Shown: positions 7,454 through 14,197 of the stretch, one piece after another
Numbering within the stretch: the first letter of the stretch is position 1
How the letters are laid out: the number at the start of each line of letters is the position of its first letter
NCBI GenBank assembly: GCA_964548165.1
Contig: CAZJQD010000027.1
Coordinates: forward strand, 31,162 to 49,698
Source of the DNA: CAZJQD01 sp964548165 [NCBI: uncultured bacterium]
GTDB taxonomy: Bacteria; UBA8481
DNA: 18,537 nucleotides
Direction of reading: 5' to 3'
Program-made: the position numbers and the translations under genes
The notes under the pieces: model-generated
The model's input: only the letters and a program-made list of their open reading frames with translations
The model's database searches: none
Told to the model about the DNA's origin: nothing

Positions 7454-8461
7454 TTACGCCCTTGCCGCATCCACCAGCGACCTCGCCGCATCCTCGGGCA
7501 TGATGGGATTGACGTAGAAACCCGTCCCCCATTCGAAGCCCGCCACGCGAGTCAGTCGCGGCATGATCTCCAGGTGCCAGTGGTAATGAGGCGAGTCTCC
7601 CTCGGGACAGGGCGCCGTGTGCAGGAGCAGGTTATACGGGGGATCCTCCAGGGCGACCGCGATGCGGCGGGTGACGTCCCGGAGGAGCATGGCCAGTTCC
7701 TTCAGTTCGCCGTCCGTCGCGTCGCGAAAATGGGCCCGGTGGCGGCGGGGGACGATCCAGGTCTCGTAGGCGAACCGGGACGCGTACGGCGCGAAGGCGA
7801 GGAAGTGCGGCGTCTCCCGGATGACCCTGACACCCTGCGTCCGCTCGTCGTGCATCATGTCGCAGAAGACGCAACGCTCCTTCCACTCGTAGTACCGCCG
7901 CGCCCACTGGATCTCCTCCATGACGAGCTTGGGGACGATCGGGAGCGCGATGATCTGCGTGTGAGGATGCGCCAGGGACGCCCCGGCCTCCGCGCCACGA
8001 TTGCGAAAGAGCAGCACGGACTTCACGCGGGGATCGGCGCCGATTGCCCGGATGCGCCGGTGCCAGGCCATCACGACCTCCGCGGCATGCTCGGAGGGCA
8101 GGGACGAGAAGTCGGCGCTGTGATCGGGCGTCTCGATCACGACCTCGTGGACGCCGTAGCCGCCCATCTTGTCGTAGATGCCGTCCGTGGCCGGCGACGG
8201 GGAGAGCGAGGGATCGAGCACGGGGAACTTGTTCGGGACGACGCGCACGCGCCACCGCGACGAGTCGGCGGGAGAACCCTCGGGTCGGGAGGCATAGACC
8301 TCGTGAGGCGTCTTCGATTCGTTGCCGGGGCAGAACGGGCAGAAGCTGTGAAAGGTGCCGTGGCTCTCGTCCCCGCGCCTCGCCCGGATCTCCGCGATCG
8401 GCCGCTCTGGCACGAAGATCGTCCATCGCCCCGTGACCGGGTCTCGCCTCAGGAGAGACAA
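7454..8461 (-). CDS. galT: Galactose-1-phosphate uridylyltransferase family (GalT-like; ADP-glucose phosphorylase type possible)
   Basis: The 335-residue HIT-superfamily nucleotidyltransferase should transfer a nucleotidyl group between UDP-glucose and galactose-1-phosphate (Leloir pathway). It opens with the family signature LRRDPVTGRWTIFVPER. A zinc site is visible as C41-PF-C44 with H114 and H165, and the nucleotidylated histidine is in AHPHTQ (H167). The C-terminal half has HYHWHLEIMPR. A second CxxC pair (C197, C200, CVFC) occurs where the E. coli enzyme has an iron site. That four-cysteine pattern also fits plant-type ADP-glucose phosphorylases, so substrate is not settled. The start is TTG at 8461: an in-frame TAG lies only three codons upstream and the next Met is far inside, so no better start exists. 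No epimerase or galactokinase is beside it. Its leader holds repeat family 2, copy B. Confidence 0.88.
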   Translation of the reverse strand: MSLLRRDPVTGRWTIFVPERPIAEIRARRGDESHGTFHSFCPFCPGNESKTPHEVYASRPEGSPADSSRWRVRVVPNKFPVLDPSLSPSPATDGIYDKMGGYGVHEVVIETPDHSADFSSLPSEHAAEVVMAWHRRIRAIGADPRVKSVLLFRNRGAEAGASLAHPHTQIIALPIVPKLVMEEIQWARRYYEWKERCVFCDMMHDERTQGVRVIRETPHFLAFAPYASRFAYETWIVPRRHRAHFRDATDGELKELAMLLRDVTRRIAVALEDPPYNLLLHTAPCPEGDSPHYHWHLEIMPRLTRVAGFEWGTGFYVNPIMPEDAARSLVDAARA

Positions 8462-8497
8462 GGGATGGAACTACCCAGTTGCGTCATGATTAAAGCT

Positions 8498-8601
8498 GAA
8501 AGCGATGGGGGGAGTTCGAGGGGGGAGCCTTTCGCGCGCCCCCCTCGACGGCTGGCCCGGCGTTGCCGGGACGGTCGTAAAATATCGACAAGGAGAATTG
8601 C
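8498..8601 (-). repeat. Repeat family 2, copy B: structured intergenic element
   Basis: On the plus strand it starts GAAAGCGATGGGGGGA (8498-8513). It carries a long hairpin of TCGAGGGGGG pairing with CCCCCCTCGA, then the stem CCCGGCGTTGCCGGG, and ends ACGGTCGTAAAATATCGACA...GAATTGC at the response-regulator stop codon. Both ends match copy A, while the central hairpin is different in sequence. It ends about 36 nt upstream of the galT-like TTG start. It fills the whole gap between two minus-strand genes. Confidence 0.7.
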
Positions 8602-8966
8602 TATTTCCGGCCGCGCTCGGATAGCAGGCGGCGGACTTCGCGCTTGAGCTCCTCGGTGTCGGCGGACTTGGTGACGTAGACATCCGAACCCCACGTGCCG
8701 AAGTCCTGCCGGTAGTTGCCAAAGGCGGTGCAGAGGACGATGGGAAGCTCGAGGTCGAACTCGCGGATCCGCGCCAGGGTCTCCAGGCCGTCCATGCCGC
8801 CCATCTTGATATCCAGCGTCACGAGGTCGGGGCGGCGAGCCTTGATGCGCTCGAGGGCCTCCTCGCCCGAGGAGGCGAGCTCCACCTGGTGCCCCTCGTC
8901 CTGGAGCTCCTCCTGGTAGAGCAACCGGATGCTCTGCTCGTCGTCAACCACCAGGATGTAGGCCAT
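8601..8966 (-). CDS. Single-domain response regulator (CheY-like receiver)
   Basis: The 121-residue protein is one receiver domain and nothing else. The acidic pair is D8-D9 (ILVVDDEQ), the phosphorylated aspartate is D52 (VTLDIKM), the switch threonine is T80 (LCTAF) and the conserved lysine is K100 (YVTKSAD). It would be phosphorylated by a histidine kinase and act by protein contact, since it has no DNA-binding domain. No kinase is adjacent; the nearest ones are in the operon at 10225-14005. The open frame extends to 9374, but the ATG at 8966 is chosen because the receiver fold begins there and GAGGGA lies 7 nt upstream. It is divergent from the phytoene/squalene synthase gene and followed by repeat family 2. 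Confidence 0.93.
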   Translation of the reverse strand: MAYILVVDDEQSIRLLYQEELQDEGHQVELASSGEEALERIKARRPDLVTLDIKMGGMDGLETLARIREFDLELPIVLCTAFGNYRQDFGTWGSDVYVTKSADTEELKREVRRLLSERGRK

Positions 8967-8973
8967 GATCCGT

Positions 8974-8979
8974 TCCCTC
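8974..8979 (-). promoter_or_regulatory. Shine-Dalgarno deciding the response-regulator start
   Basis: GAGGGA on the minus strand lies 7 nt before the ATG at 8966, selecting it over a long upstream open frame that would overlap the divergent synthase gene. Confidence 0.6.
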
Positions 8980-9071
8980 GTGTCGCCGGCGTGGAGCCGG
9001 GTGGAATGGCGGCCGCGCGCCCCGATGGACGGGCACGACCGCACGCCGCTATTATCGCGCCGGTCCCCGCC

Positions 9072-9980
9072 GTGTCCAGTCCTCCGCCCGCTTCCCCCTC
9101 GCTCGCCGCCGCCTACCGCGACTGCGACGCCATCACGCGGCGCGAGGGCCGCAACTTCGCGTGGGGATTCATCTTTCTGGGCGCGGAACAGAAGCGGGCC
9201 ATGAACGCGCTCTACGCCTACGCGCGCATCACCGACGATCTCGTCGACGAGGAAGAGAGACCGATCGCGGAGCGCGCCGGGCGGATCGAGGCCTGGCGCG
9301 CCGCCTCCGCGCTCGCGTTCGGCGGCGGCGATCCCTCCTCCTGCCTGGATGCCGCCGGGTTGCGGCCGTTCCATTCACCCCTGGTCGCGATGGCGGACAC
9401 GGCCGCTCGCTTCGATGTCCCGCGCGAGGAACTTCTTCTTCTCGTCGACGGGTGCCGGGACGATCTCCGCCCGACCCGATACGCGACCTGGGGCGACACG
9501 CTCGGCTACTGCCGCAAGGTCGCCGTCACCGTCGGCATGGCGATGCTGCCAATCTTCGGGAACCGGGACGAGGCGATGAAGCGCGCCATGGAATCGATCG
9601 GCTACGCCTTCCAGCTCACCAATATCCTCCGCGACATCCCCGAGGATTGGAACCGGGGTCGCGTGTACCTGCCGATGGAGTTGCTCACCGGCCATGGCGT
9701 GCCAGAAGGCGTGCTCGCCGCCGGTCCGCCCTCGCCCCCCGTGAAGACCCTCCTGAAGGAGTTCGCGGACCGCGCGGAGGCGCTCTACGAGTCTGCGCTC
9801 CCCCTGGAGACCGGGCTTCGTCCCGGCCCTGCCCGGACCATGCGCGCCATGCACCGCATCTACCGCGGAATTCTCGACGCGATCCGCGCGCAGGATTACG
9901 ACGTCTGGTCGCGCCGCCCCCGCCTCACGACCGCGCGAAAGGTCGCCATCCTCGCCCGCACGGTCCTTTCCCCCCGCTGA
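9072..9980 (+). CDS. Squalene/phytoene synthase family protein (trans-isoprenyl diphosphate synthase, head-to-head)
   Basis: The 302-residue protein condenses two prenyl diphosphates head-to-head, giving phytoene, squalene or a hydroxylated precursor (CrtB, HpnC and HpnD relatives). The two Asp-rich magnesium-binding motifs are clear: DDLVDEE (about 55-61) and NILRDIPEDWNRGRVYLP (about 184-201, D188 and D192). Typical family blocks are also present: RNFAWGFIFL near the start, LYAYAR before the first motif, and GYCRKVAVTVG in the middle. I cannot tell which product is made. No desaturase or hopanoid-cyclase gene is in the window. The GTG at 9072 is my choice, where family similarity begins; an ATG at 9006 in the same frame would add 22 unconserved residues. 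No strong Shine-Dalgarno supports either. It is divergent from the single-domain response regulator, about 105 nt apart. Confidence 0.9.
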   Translation: MSSPPPASPSLAAAYRDCDAITRREGRNFAWGFIFLGAEQKRAMNALYAYARITDDLVDEEERPIAERAGRIEAWRAASALAFGGGDPSSCLDAAGLRPFHSPLVAMADTAARFDVPREELLLLVDGCRDDLRPTRYATWGDTLGYCRKVAVTVGMAMLPIFGNRDEAMKRAMESIGYAFQLTNILRDIPEDWNRGRVYLPMELLTGHGVPEGVLAAGPPSPPVKTLLKEFADRAEALYESALPLETGLRPGPARTMRAMHRIYRGILDAIRAQDYDVWSRRPRLTTARKVAILARTVLSPR

Positions 9981-10224
9981 ACCTATACATTGGCAAATTT
10001 CCACCACAGAGACCACAGAGACCACGGAGAAAGGCAATACGCGGGCGAAGAATCAAGATAATGCCGATTCAATCCCATGCCAACACAGCTACAAACTGTG
10101 GGAGAAGGTGACGTGTTGATCGTTGGTCAGGATTCTTCTCTTTTGTCTTCCTCTGCGGCCTCTGCGATCTCTGTGGTGCGAATTTATGAATGAGCCGGGC
10201 TAAGCGCGCTGCCGGGGCCGCTCG
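9981..10224. other. Non-coding gap between convergent genes
   Basis: The phytoene/squalene synthase and the receiver-kinase genes converge here. The gap is almost entirely repeat family 1, copy 3. No independent gene is supported. The inverted arms may fold into a terminator-like structure for either gene. Confidence 0.6.
9995..10186. repeat. Repeat family 1, copy 3: inverted repeat element with conserved core and extra insert
   Basis: The left arm begins AAATTTCCACCACAGAGACC (about 9995). The right arm, read on the minus strand, begins AAATTCGCACCACAGAGATC (ending about 10186). The core at about 10033-10071 nearly matches copy 2, including AAGAATCAAGATAATGCC. Between core and right arm are about 70 bases absent from copy 2, holding a small CACAG/CTGTG hairpin near 10084-10100. 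The copy has no ORF of its own. Confidence 0.8.
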
Positions 10225-11451
10225 TCAGGCCTTGCTCTCGCCGGACTGCGGGAGCACCAGCGTGAACGTGCTTCCCTCGCCGGGCTTGCTGTCGAGCTCG
10301 ATCCGCCAGTTCCGCCTGAGGGCCAGTTCCCGCGCGATGCTCAGGCCCAGGCCCAGCCCGCCGTGACGGCGCGTCGTGGTGGGGTCGACCTGGTAGAAGC
10401 GCTCGAAGATGCGCTGTTGCTCCTCGGCCGCGATGCCGGCCCCTGAATCCTTGATGCCGATCCTGAGCCAGTCTTCGAGCACGCCCCACGAGACGGAGAC
10501 GACGCCGCCCTTCGGCGTGAACTTCACCGCGTTATCCAGGAGGTTGAAGAGCGCCTGGAGCACCTCGGCGTAGTCGCCCCAGGCGTTCGCCTCGGGCCCC
10601 TCGAAGGTCACCGTGACGCCCTTTTCCATGGCCTTCGGCTGGATGACGTCCCGGAGCGCGCCGGTCAGCTGGATGATGGGCAGGAGCTCGTCGTGCCGGT
10701 GCTTCTCCTGCGCCTTCGGATCGGCCAGGAAGATGAGGTTGTTGATCATGTGGAGCAGTCGCTCCACGTTGTTGCGCATCGCCGTGCAGTTCTGCGCTTG
10801 CTGTTCCGTGATGGGCCCCGATCGCCCGCTGGCGATCAGCTCGACGTAGCCGAGCACGACCGAGAGCGGGGTGCGGAATTCGTGGGAGACGTTGCGAAGC
10901 AGGTTGTCCTTCATGAGATCGAGCGAGCGCAACTCGGCGTTGGCGTGCTCGAGATCCTCGAGCTTGTCCTCGAGCTTGCGGATGAGCACCTGGTTGTATT
11001 CCTGGAGGAACGCCACGTCCTGCTTCCCCGCATCCCCGTTGGCCGGCTCGCCGGTCGCCTGGGGGCGGCGCGATCCCGGTTCGAGGAGGGAACGGACGGC
11101 GTCGAGGATGAACTGGGGTTCCGCGGGCTTGACGATGAACCGGTCGGCGCCCAGCGAGAGCGCGAATTGCTCGTCCTTCTCGTCCGTGTACGTGGCCGTG
11201 TAGAAGAGGAACGGGATCGCCCTGAGCGTCTCGTCCCGGCGCCAGGCGCGGCAGAGCGTGAACCCGTCCATGACGGGCATCAGGATGTCGGCGATGCAGA
11301 GGGCGGGGGGGCAGCTACGGGCCACGTGGAGGGCCTCGGCGCCGTGGGCCGCGGTCTTCACCGCGTAGCCGTTTCCCTGAAGGAGCGATTGCAGGAGGTA
11401 GAGGTTCTCCGTCTTGTCATCCACGATCAGGATGGTCTGCATGGCGTTCAT
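10225..11451 (-). CDS. Hybrid receiver-histidine kinase (REC-HisKA-HATPase), cytoplasmic
   Basis: The 408-residue protein has an N-terminal receiver (about 5-120; phospho-Asp D55 in CIADILMP, T85 region, K108 in VKPAEP). A coiled-coil linker (about 145-180) leads to a HisKA domain with H190 in NVSHEFRTPL. The ATPase domain shows the N box (N307 in NLLDNAVKF), DSGAGI (335-340) and GGLGLGLS (364-371). No membrane segment is present, so it is a cytosolic kinase controlled by its receiver. It is the third gene of an operon with two other signalling genes, overlapping the receiver gene by 4 nt (ATGA). A second ATG three codons later (11442) directly precedes the receiver fold and has GGGGAG at a better distance, so the true start could be there. 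Confidence 0.93.
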   Translation of the reverse strand: MNAMQTILIVDDKTENLYLLQSLLQGNGYAVKTAAHGAEALHVARSCPPALCIADILMPVMDGFTLCRAWRRDETLRAIPFLFYTATYTDEKDEQFALSLGADRFIVKPAEPQFILDAVRSLLEPGSRRPQATGEPANGDAGKQDVAFLQEYNQVLIRKLEDKLEDLEHANAELRSLDLMKDNLLRNVSHEFRTPLSVVLGYVELIASGRSGPITEQQAQNCTAMRNNVERLLHMINNLIFLADPKAQEKHRHDELLPIIQLTGALRDVIQPKAMEKGVTVTFEGPEANAWGDYAEVLQALFNLLDNAVKFTPKGGVVSVSWGVLEDWLRIGIKDSGAGIAAEEQQRIFERFYQVDPTTTRRHGGLGLGLSIARELALRRNWRIELDSKPGEGSTFTLVLPQSGESKA

Positions 11452-11840
11452 TCTCCCCGCGCCGGGCTGGTGCCGCCCAGCAGGTATTTTCCGATCCGCG
11501 TCATGAACGTGTCCGGATCGATCGGCTTCTCGATGTAGTCCGTGGCCCCGGCGTCGAGCACCCGCTCGCGATCCCCCGGCATGGCATAGGAGGTGACCGC
11601 GATGATGGGGACATCCTTGAGCGCGGGATTGCGGCGCAGGGCCCCGGCGACGGCGTAGCCGTCCATCTCCGGGAGCTGGATGTCGAGGAGGATGGCCAGG
11701 GGAGGATCGGCATTGGCCTTCTCGACCCCCAGGCGCCCCGTCTCGGCCGTCTCCACCTCGAGGCCGTGCTTCTCCAGGAGGAACTTCATGAGGTACATGT
11801 TCTGCTCGTTATCCTCGATCACCAGGATCTTTCGGCTCAT
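11448..11840 (-). CDS. Single-domain response regulator (receiver only), middle gene of signalling operon
   Basis: The 130-residue receiver has E9-D10, phospho-Asp D53 (ILLDIQLPEMDG), T83 (IAVTSYAMPGD) and K105 (YIEKPIDPD). The C-terminal dozen residues are a short polar tail. It resembles the DivK/Spo0F class that shuttles phosphate between kinases, and it sits between two kinases whose genes overlap it by 4 nt on each side. A phosphorelay from the 11837-14005 kinase through this protein to the 10225-11451 protein is inference. AGAGGAGA lies 6 nt before its ATG. Confidence 0.93.
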   Translation of the reverse strand: MSRKILVIEDNEQNMYLMKFLLEKHGLEVETAETGRLGVEKANADPPLAILLDIQLPEMDGYAVAGALRRNPALKDVPIIAVTSYAMPGDRERVLDAGATDYIEKPIDPDTFMTRIGKYLLGGTSPARGE

Positions 11841-14005
11841 GCGGATTCTCCTCTGATCTCCGTTCCCGCATCCTTCGCGGGAAGGGTGAAGGTGAAGGTG
11901 CTTCCCTCTCCGGGCGCGCTCTCGACGCTGATCGTTCCTCCCATGAGGTCCACCAGCTTCCGGCAGATCGAGAGGCCGAGACCGGTCCCCTCGTAGCGGC
12001 GCGTCAGGCCGCTGTCCACCTGCTGAAAGGGCTTGAAGAGCGTCTCCCGATCCTCGGGCCTGATCCCGATCCCCGTGTCGCTGACCGCGATGGCGATGGA
12101 CTCGCCGTCGCGCGAGGCCCGGATAGCGACGCGCCCCGTCTCGGTGAACTTGATGGCGTTGGAGAGGAAGTTCATCACGATCTGCTCGATCCGCCGCTTG
12201 TCGCCCTCGATGACGCCCACCCCGTCGCCGATGGTCAGGGAGCAGGCCAGGCCTTTCTTCTCGGCGATCGGGATCATGGCGCCGGCGACGCGCTCGAGCG
12301 CGGAGCGCAGGTTGAAGGATTCCTTCAGGATCTTCATCTGGCCCGCCTCGATCTTCGAGATGTCGAGGACGTCGTTGATGAGCGCCAGGAGGTGTCGCGA
12401 GCTGTTCTGCACCATCATCAGCTGCTTGCGCTGCTCGGCATTGATGGCGCCCGGGAGTTCCTGCAACAGGAGGCCCGTGAAGCCGATGATGGAGTTGAGG
12501 GGAGTTCGCAATTCGTGCGACATCGTCGCCAGGAACGCGGACTTCAGCTGGTCGGCCGACTCCGCCTGCTCCTTGGCGATCCGCAGCTCGGCCGTGCGCC
12601 GCGCCACCCGCTCCTCCAGCTCGATGTTCATCGTCCGGATCGCGTTCTCCGCCGCCTTGCGCTCCGTGATGTCCTCGACGAATCCCTCCAGGAAGAGCGC
12701 CTCCCCGCCCTCGTCGCGCCGCGCCCTGATGTAGAGGTTCGCGAGGAATGTGAGCCCGTCGCGGCGCACGTACTCCACCTCGGTCCGCACGTAGTCGCGA
12801 GCCTCCCGGGCCATCGCGACGATCCGCTCGCGCTGTCCCTCCTGCCGGAAGAGCTGCTGGGAGATGCTCCCGACGGCCGTGAGCATCCTGCGGGGCGAGT
12901 CGTAGCCGAAGAGGCGCGCCAGGGCCGGGTTGACGTCGAGAAACTGGCCGTCGAAGGTCGATTGGAAGATGCCGATCGGGGCGCCCGCGAAGATAGCGCG
13001 GTACTTCCGCTCGGATTCCCCCAGGAGCGCGGTGGCGCGATCGACGCGCTGCTTGAGAATGACGTTGAAGGCGATCACGACGACGACGATCGCGATGAGC
13101 GCGCCAAGGAGGCCGTAGAGCCAGTCCGGCAGGACCGCGACGCGGCGGACCATGCCGCCGCCGAGATTCTGTTCCAGGGCCTGGTAGTAGGCGGAGTTGT
13201 CATCGGCCTTCAGCGCCCGCAGGTTCGCGTCGATGCGCTCCCCGAGGTGACTGCCCAGGCGGGAACCCTTGGGGAAGGCGAAGAAGAGGTTGTTCGGGTT
13301 GAAGATGATGGGCGTCGGCTTCACCGCGGAATCGCGCGCGTAGAGCTCGCCAAAGACGCGGTTGACGACGCCGGCCTCCGCCTCGCCCCGCTCCACCATG
13401 CGGAAGACCTCGTGGTAGTCGGGGACCGTGATGAAGGTGCAGGGGATGGCGAATCGATGGGCCAGTTCGACGATGCCCTCCGCTCCCGTCGTGTGGATGC
13501 TCCCGTCCATGACGGCGATGCGCCGGCCCGTCAGGTCCAGCAGGGACTCGATCTTGACGCCGGTCCCTGCGTAGACGCGCCCCCAGTTCGAGAGCACGGG
13601 TTCCTGGTGAAAGTCGTACTTCCGGGCGCGCTCCTCCGACCAGGCGACGTCGACCATGATCTCGATCTGCCCGCTCTCGAGCCGCGCGAGGCACTCGTTC
13701 CAGGACCCGGGCACCGGCTCCAACTGCCACCCCTCTCGCTCGGCAATGTGCTCGAGGATGTCGCCGAAGATCCCGGCCGCGCGGCTGTCGGCGGCGGAGA
13801 GAAAGATCTTGGGGGCGTTGTCATAGACGCCGACGCGGATGGGATGATCGATGGGTCCGATCGGCGGCGGCGAGGTCTCGGCGGCGGAACTGGACCCGGT
13901 GAAGGGGAGAGCGACCAGGGCGGACAACAGGAGCGCGGTCGCGCCCAGCATACCGGGCGCGAGCGGGGACCGCGGCGCCGGGCGCCGGCCGAACGTCACC
14001 GGCAC
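11837..14005 (-). CDS. Sensor histidine kinase with periplasmic solute-binding domain (SBP_bac_3-PAS-HisKA-HATPase)
   Basis: The 722-residue membrane kinase has a signal/anchor segment at about 18-38. A periplasmic substrate-binding-protein domain of family 3 type spans about 54-285 (IRVGVYDNAPKIF start, GIFGDILEHIAEREGW, FAFPKGSRLG near its end). One membrane helix follows (about 294-317), then PAS (about 331-450, ending in EGFVEDITERKAAE), a coiled coil, HisKA with H497 in TMSHELRTPL, the N box (N616 region in NFLSNAIKF), DTGIGI (643-648) and GTGLGLS (673-679). This resembles BvgS/EvgS-type receptors where a venus-flytrap domain senses small solutes; the ligand is unknown. It has no receiver of its own; the next gene supplies one. 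The GTG at 14005 is preceded by an in-frame stop, so the start is here or at the GTG two codons later. A sigma70-like promoter lies upstream. Confidence 0.95.
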   Translation of the reverse strand: MPVTFGRRPAPRSPLAPGMLGATALLLSALVALPFTGSSSAAETSPPPIGPIDHPIRVGVYDNAPKIFLSAADSRAAGIFGDILEHIAEREGWQLEPVPGSWNECLARLESGQIEIMVDVAWSEERARKYDFHQEPVLSNWGRVYAGTGVKIESLLDLTGRRIAVMDGSIHTTGAEGIVELAHRFAIPCTFITVPDYHEVFRMVERGEAEAGVVNRVFGELYARDSAVKPTPIIFNPNNLFFAFPKGSRLGSHLGERIDANLRALKADDNSAYYQALEQNLGGGMVRRVAVLPDWLYGLLGALIAIVVVVIAFNVILKQRVDRATALLGESERKYRAIFAGAPIGIFQSTFDGQFLDVNPALARLFGYDSPRRMLTAVGSISQQLFRQEGQRERIVAMAREARDYVRTEVEYVRRDGLTFLANLYIRARRDEGGEALFLEGFVEDITERKAAENAIRTMNIELEERVARRTAELRIAKEQAESADQLKSAFLATMSHELRTPLNSIIGFTGLLLQELPGAINAEQRKQLMMVQNSSRHLLALINDVLDISKIEAGQMKILKESFNLRSALERVAGAMIPIAEKKGLACSLTIGDGVGVIEGDKRRIEQIVMNFLSNAIKFTETGRVAIRASRDGESIAIAVSDTGIGIRPEDRETLFKPFQQVDSGLTRRYEGTGLGLSICRKLVDLMGGTISVESAPGEGSTFTFTLPAKDAGTEIRGESA

Positions 14006-14064
14006 TCACCGCCGGGTATCGTCCGCGCGTTCCCTCCCGGAATTTCACACCCCCGCATGCTTGA

Positions 14065-14094
14065 AGTATAAGGAGACACGGTCCGGTCTTTCAA
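14065..14094 (-). promoter_or_regulatory. Candidate sigma70-type promoter for the signalling operon
   Basis: On the minus strand TTGAAA (14089-14094) and TATACT (14065-14070) are 18 nt apart. Transcription would start near 14058, about 50 nt before the kinase GTG. It faces the outer-membrane-protein promoter across a short gap. Confidence 0.6.
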
Positions 14095-14122
14095 CGCGGC
14101 CGTGGGCATTATTCGTGTCCCG

Positions 14123-14151
14123 TTGCGTCCGGGCATCGACGCACCTATACT
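14123..14151 (+). promoter_or_regulatory. Candidate sigma70-type promoter for the outer-membrane protein gene
   Basis: TTGCGT (14123-14128) and TATACT (14146-14151) are exactly 17 nt apart. A start near 14158 would give a leader of about 40 nt with the GGGAGG ribosome site at 14187-14192. Confidence 0.65.
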
Positions 14152-14197
14152 TCGCGCGCGTTGGCGGGCCGCCAGGGGTCGGGCGCGGGAGGTCATC

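Noticed and set aside
7574-8647. 357-codon plus-strand open frame opposite the galT-like gene
   Set aside because: It is a shadow of a confident gene and crosses the repeat family 2 element.
9050-9055. TATTAT as a -10 box for the phytoene/squalene synthase
   Set aside because: There is no acceptable -35 at normal spacing, and it lies too close to the chosen start; kept only as a weak possibility.
8967-9374. N-terminal extension of the single-domain response regulator
   Set aside because: It is Arg/Gly-rich and overlaps the divergent synthase gene; the receiver fold begins at the ATG at 8966 with a Shine-Dalgarno.
2994-10186. Repeat family 1 as a CRISPR array
   Set aside because: The copies are thousands of bases apart, differ in length and are arranged as inverted arms, not regularly spaced direct repeats.
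12392-14071. 559-codon open frame on the plus strand opposite the large sensor kinase
   Set aside because: It is antisense to a well-supported kinase gene, has the Arg/Asp/Val-rich look of a GC-rich shadow frame, and shows no recognisable domain.
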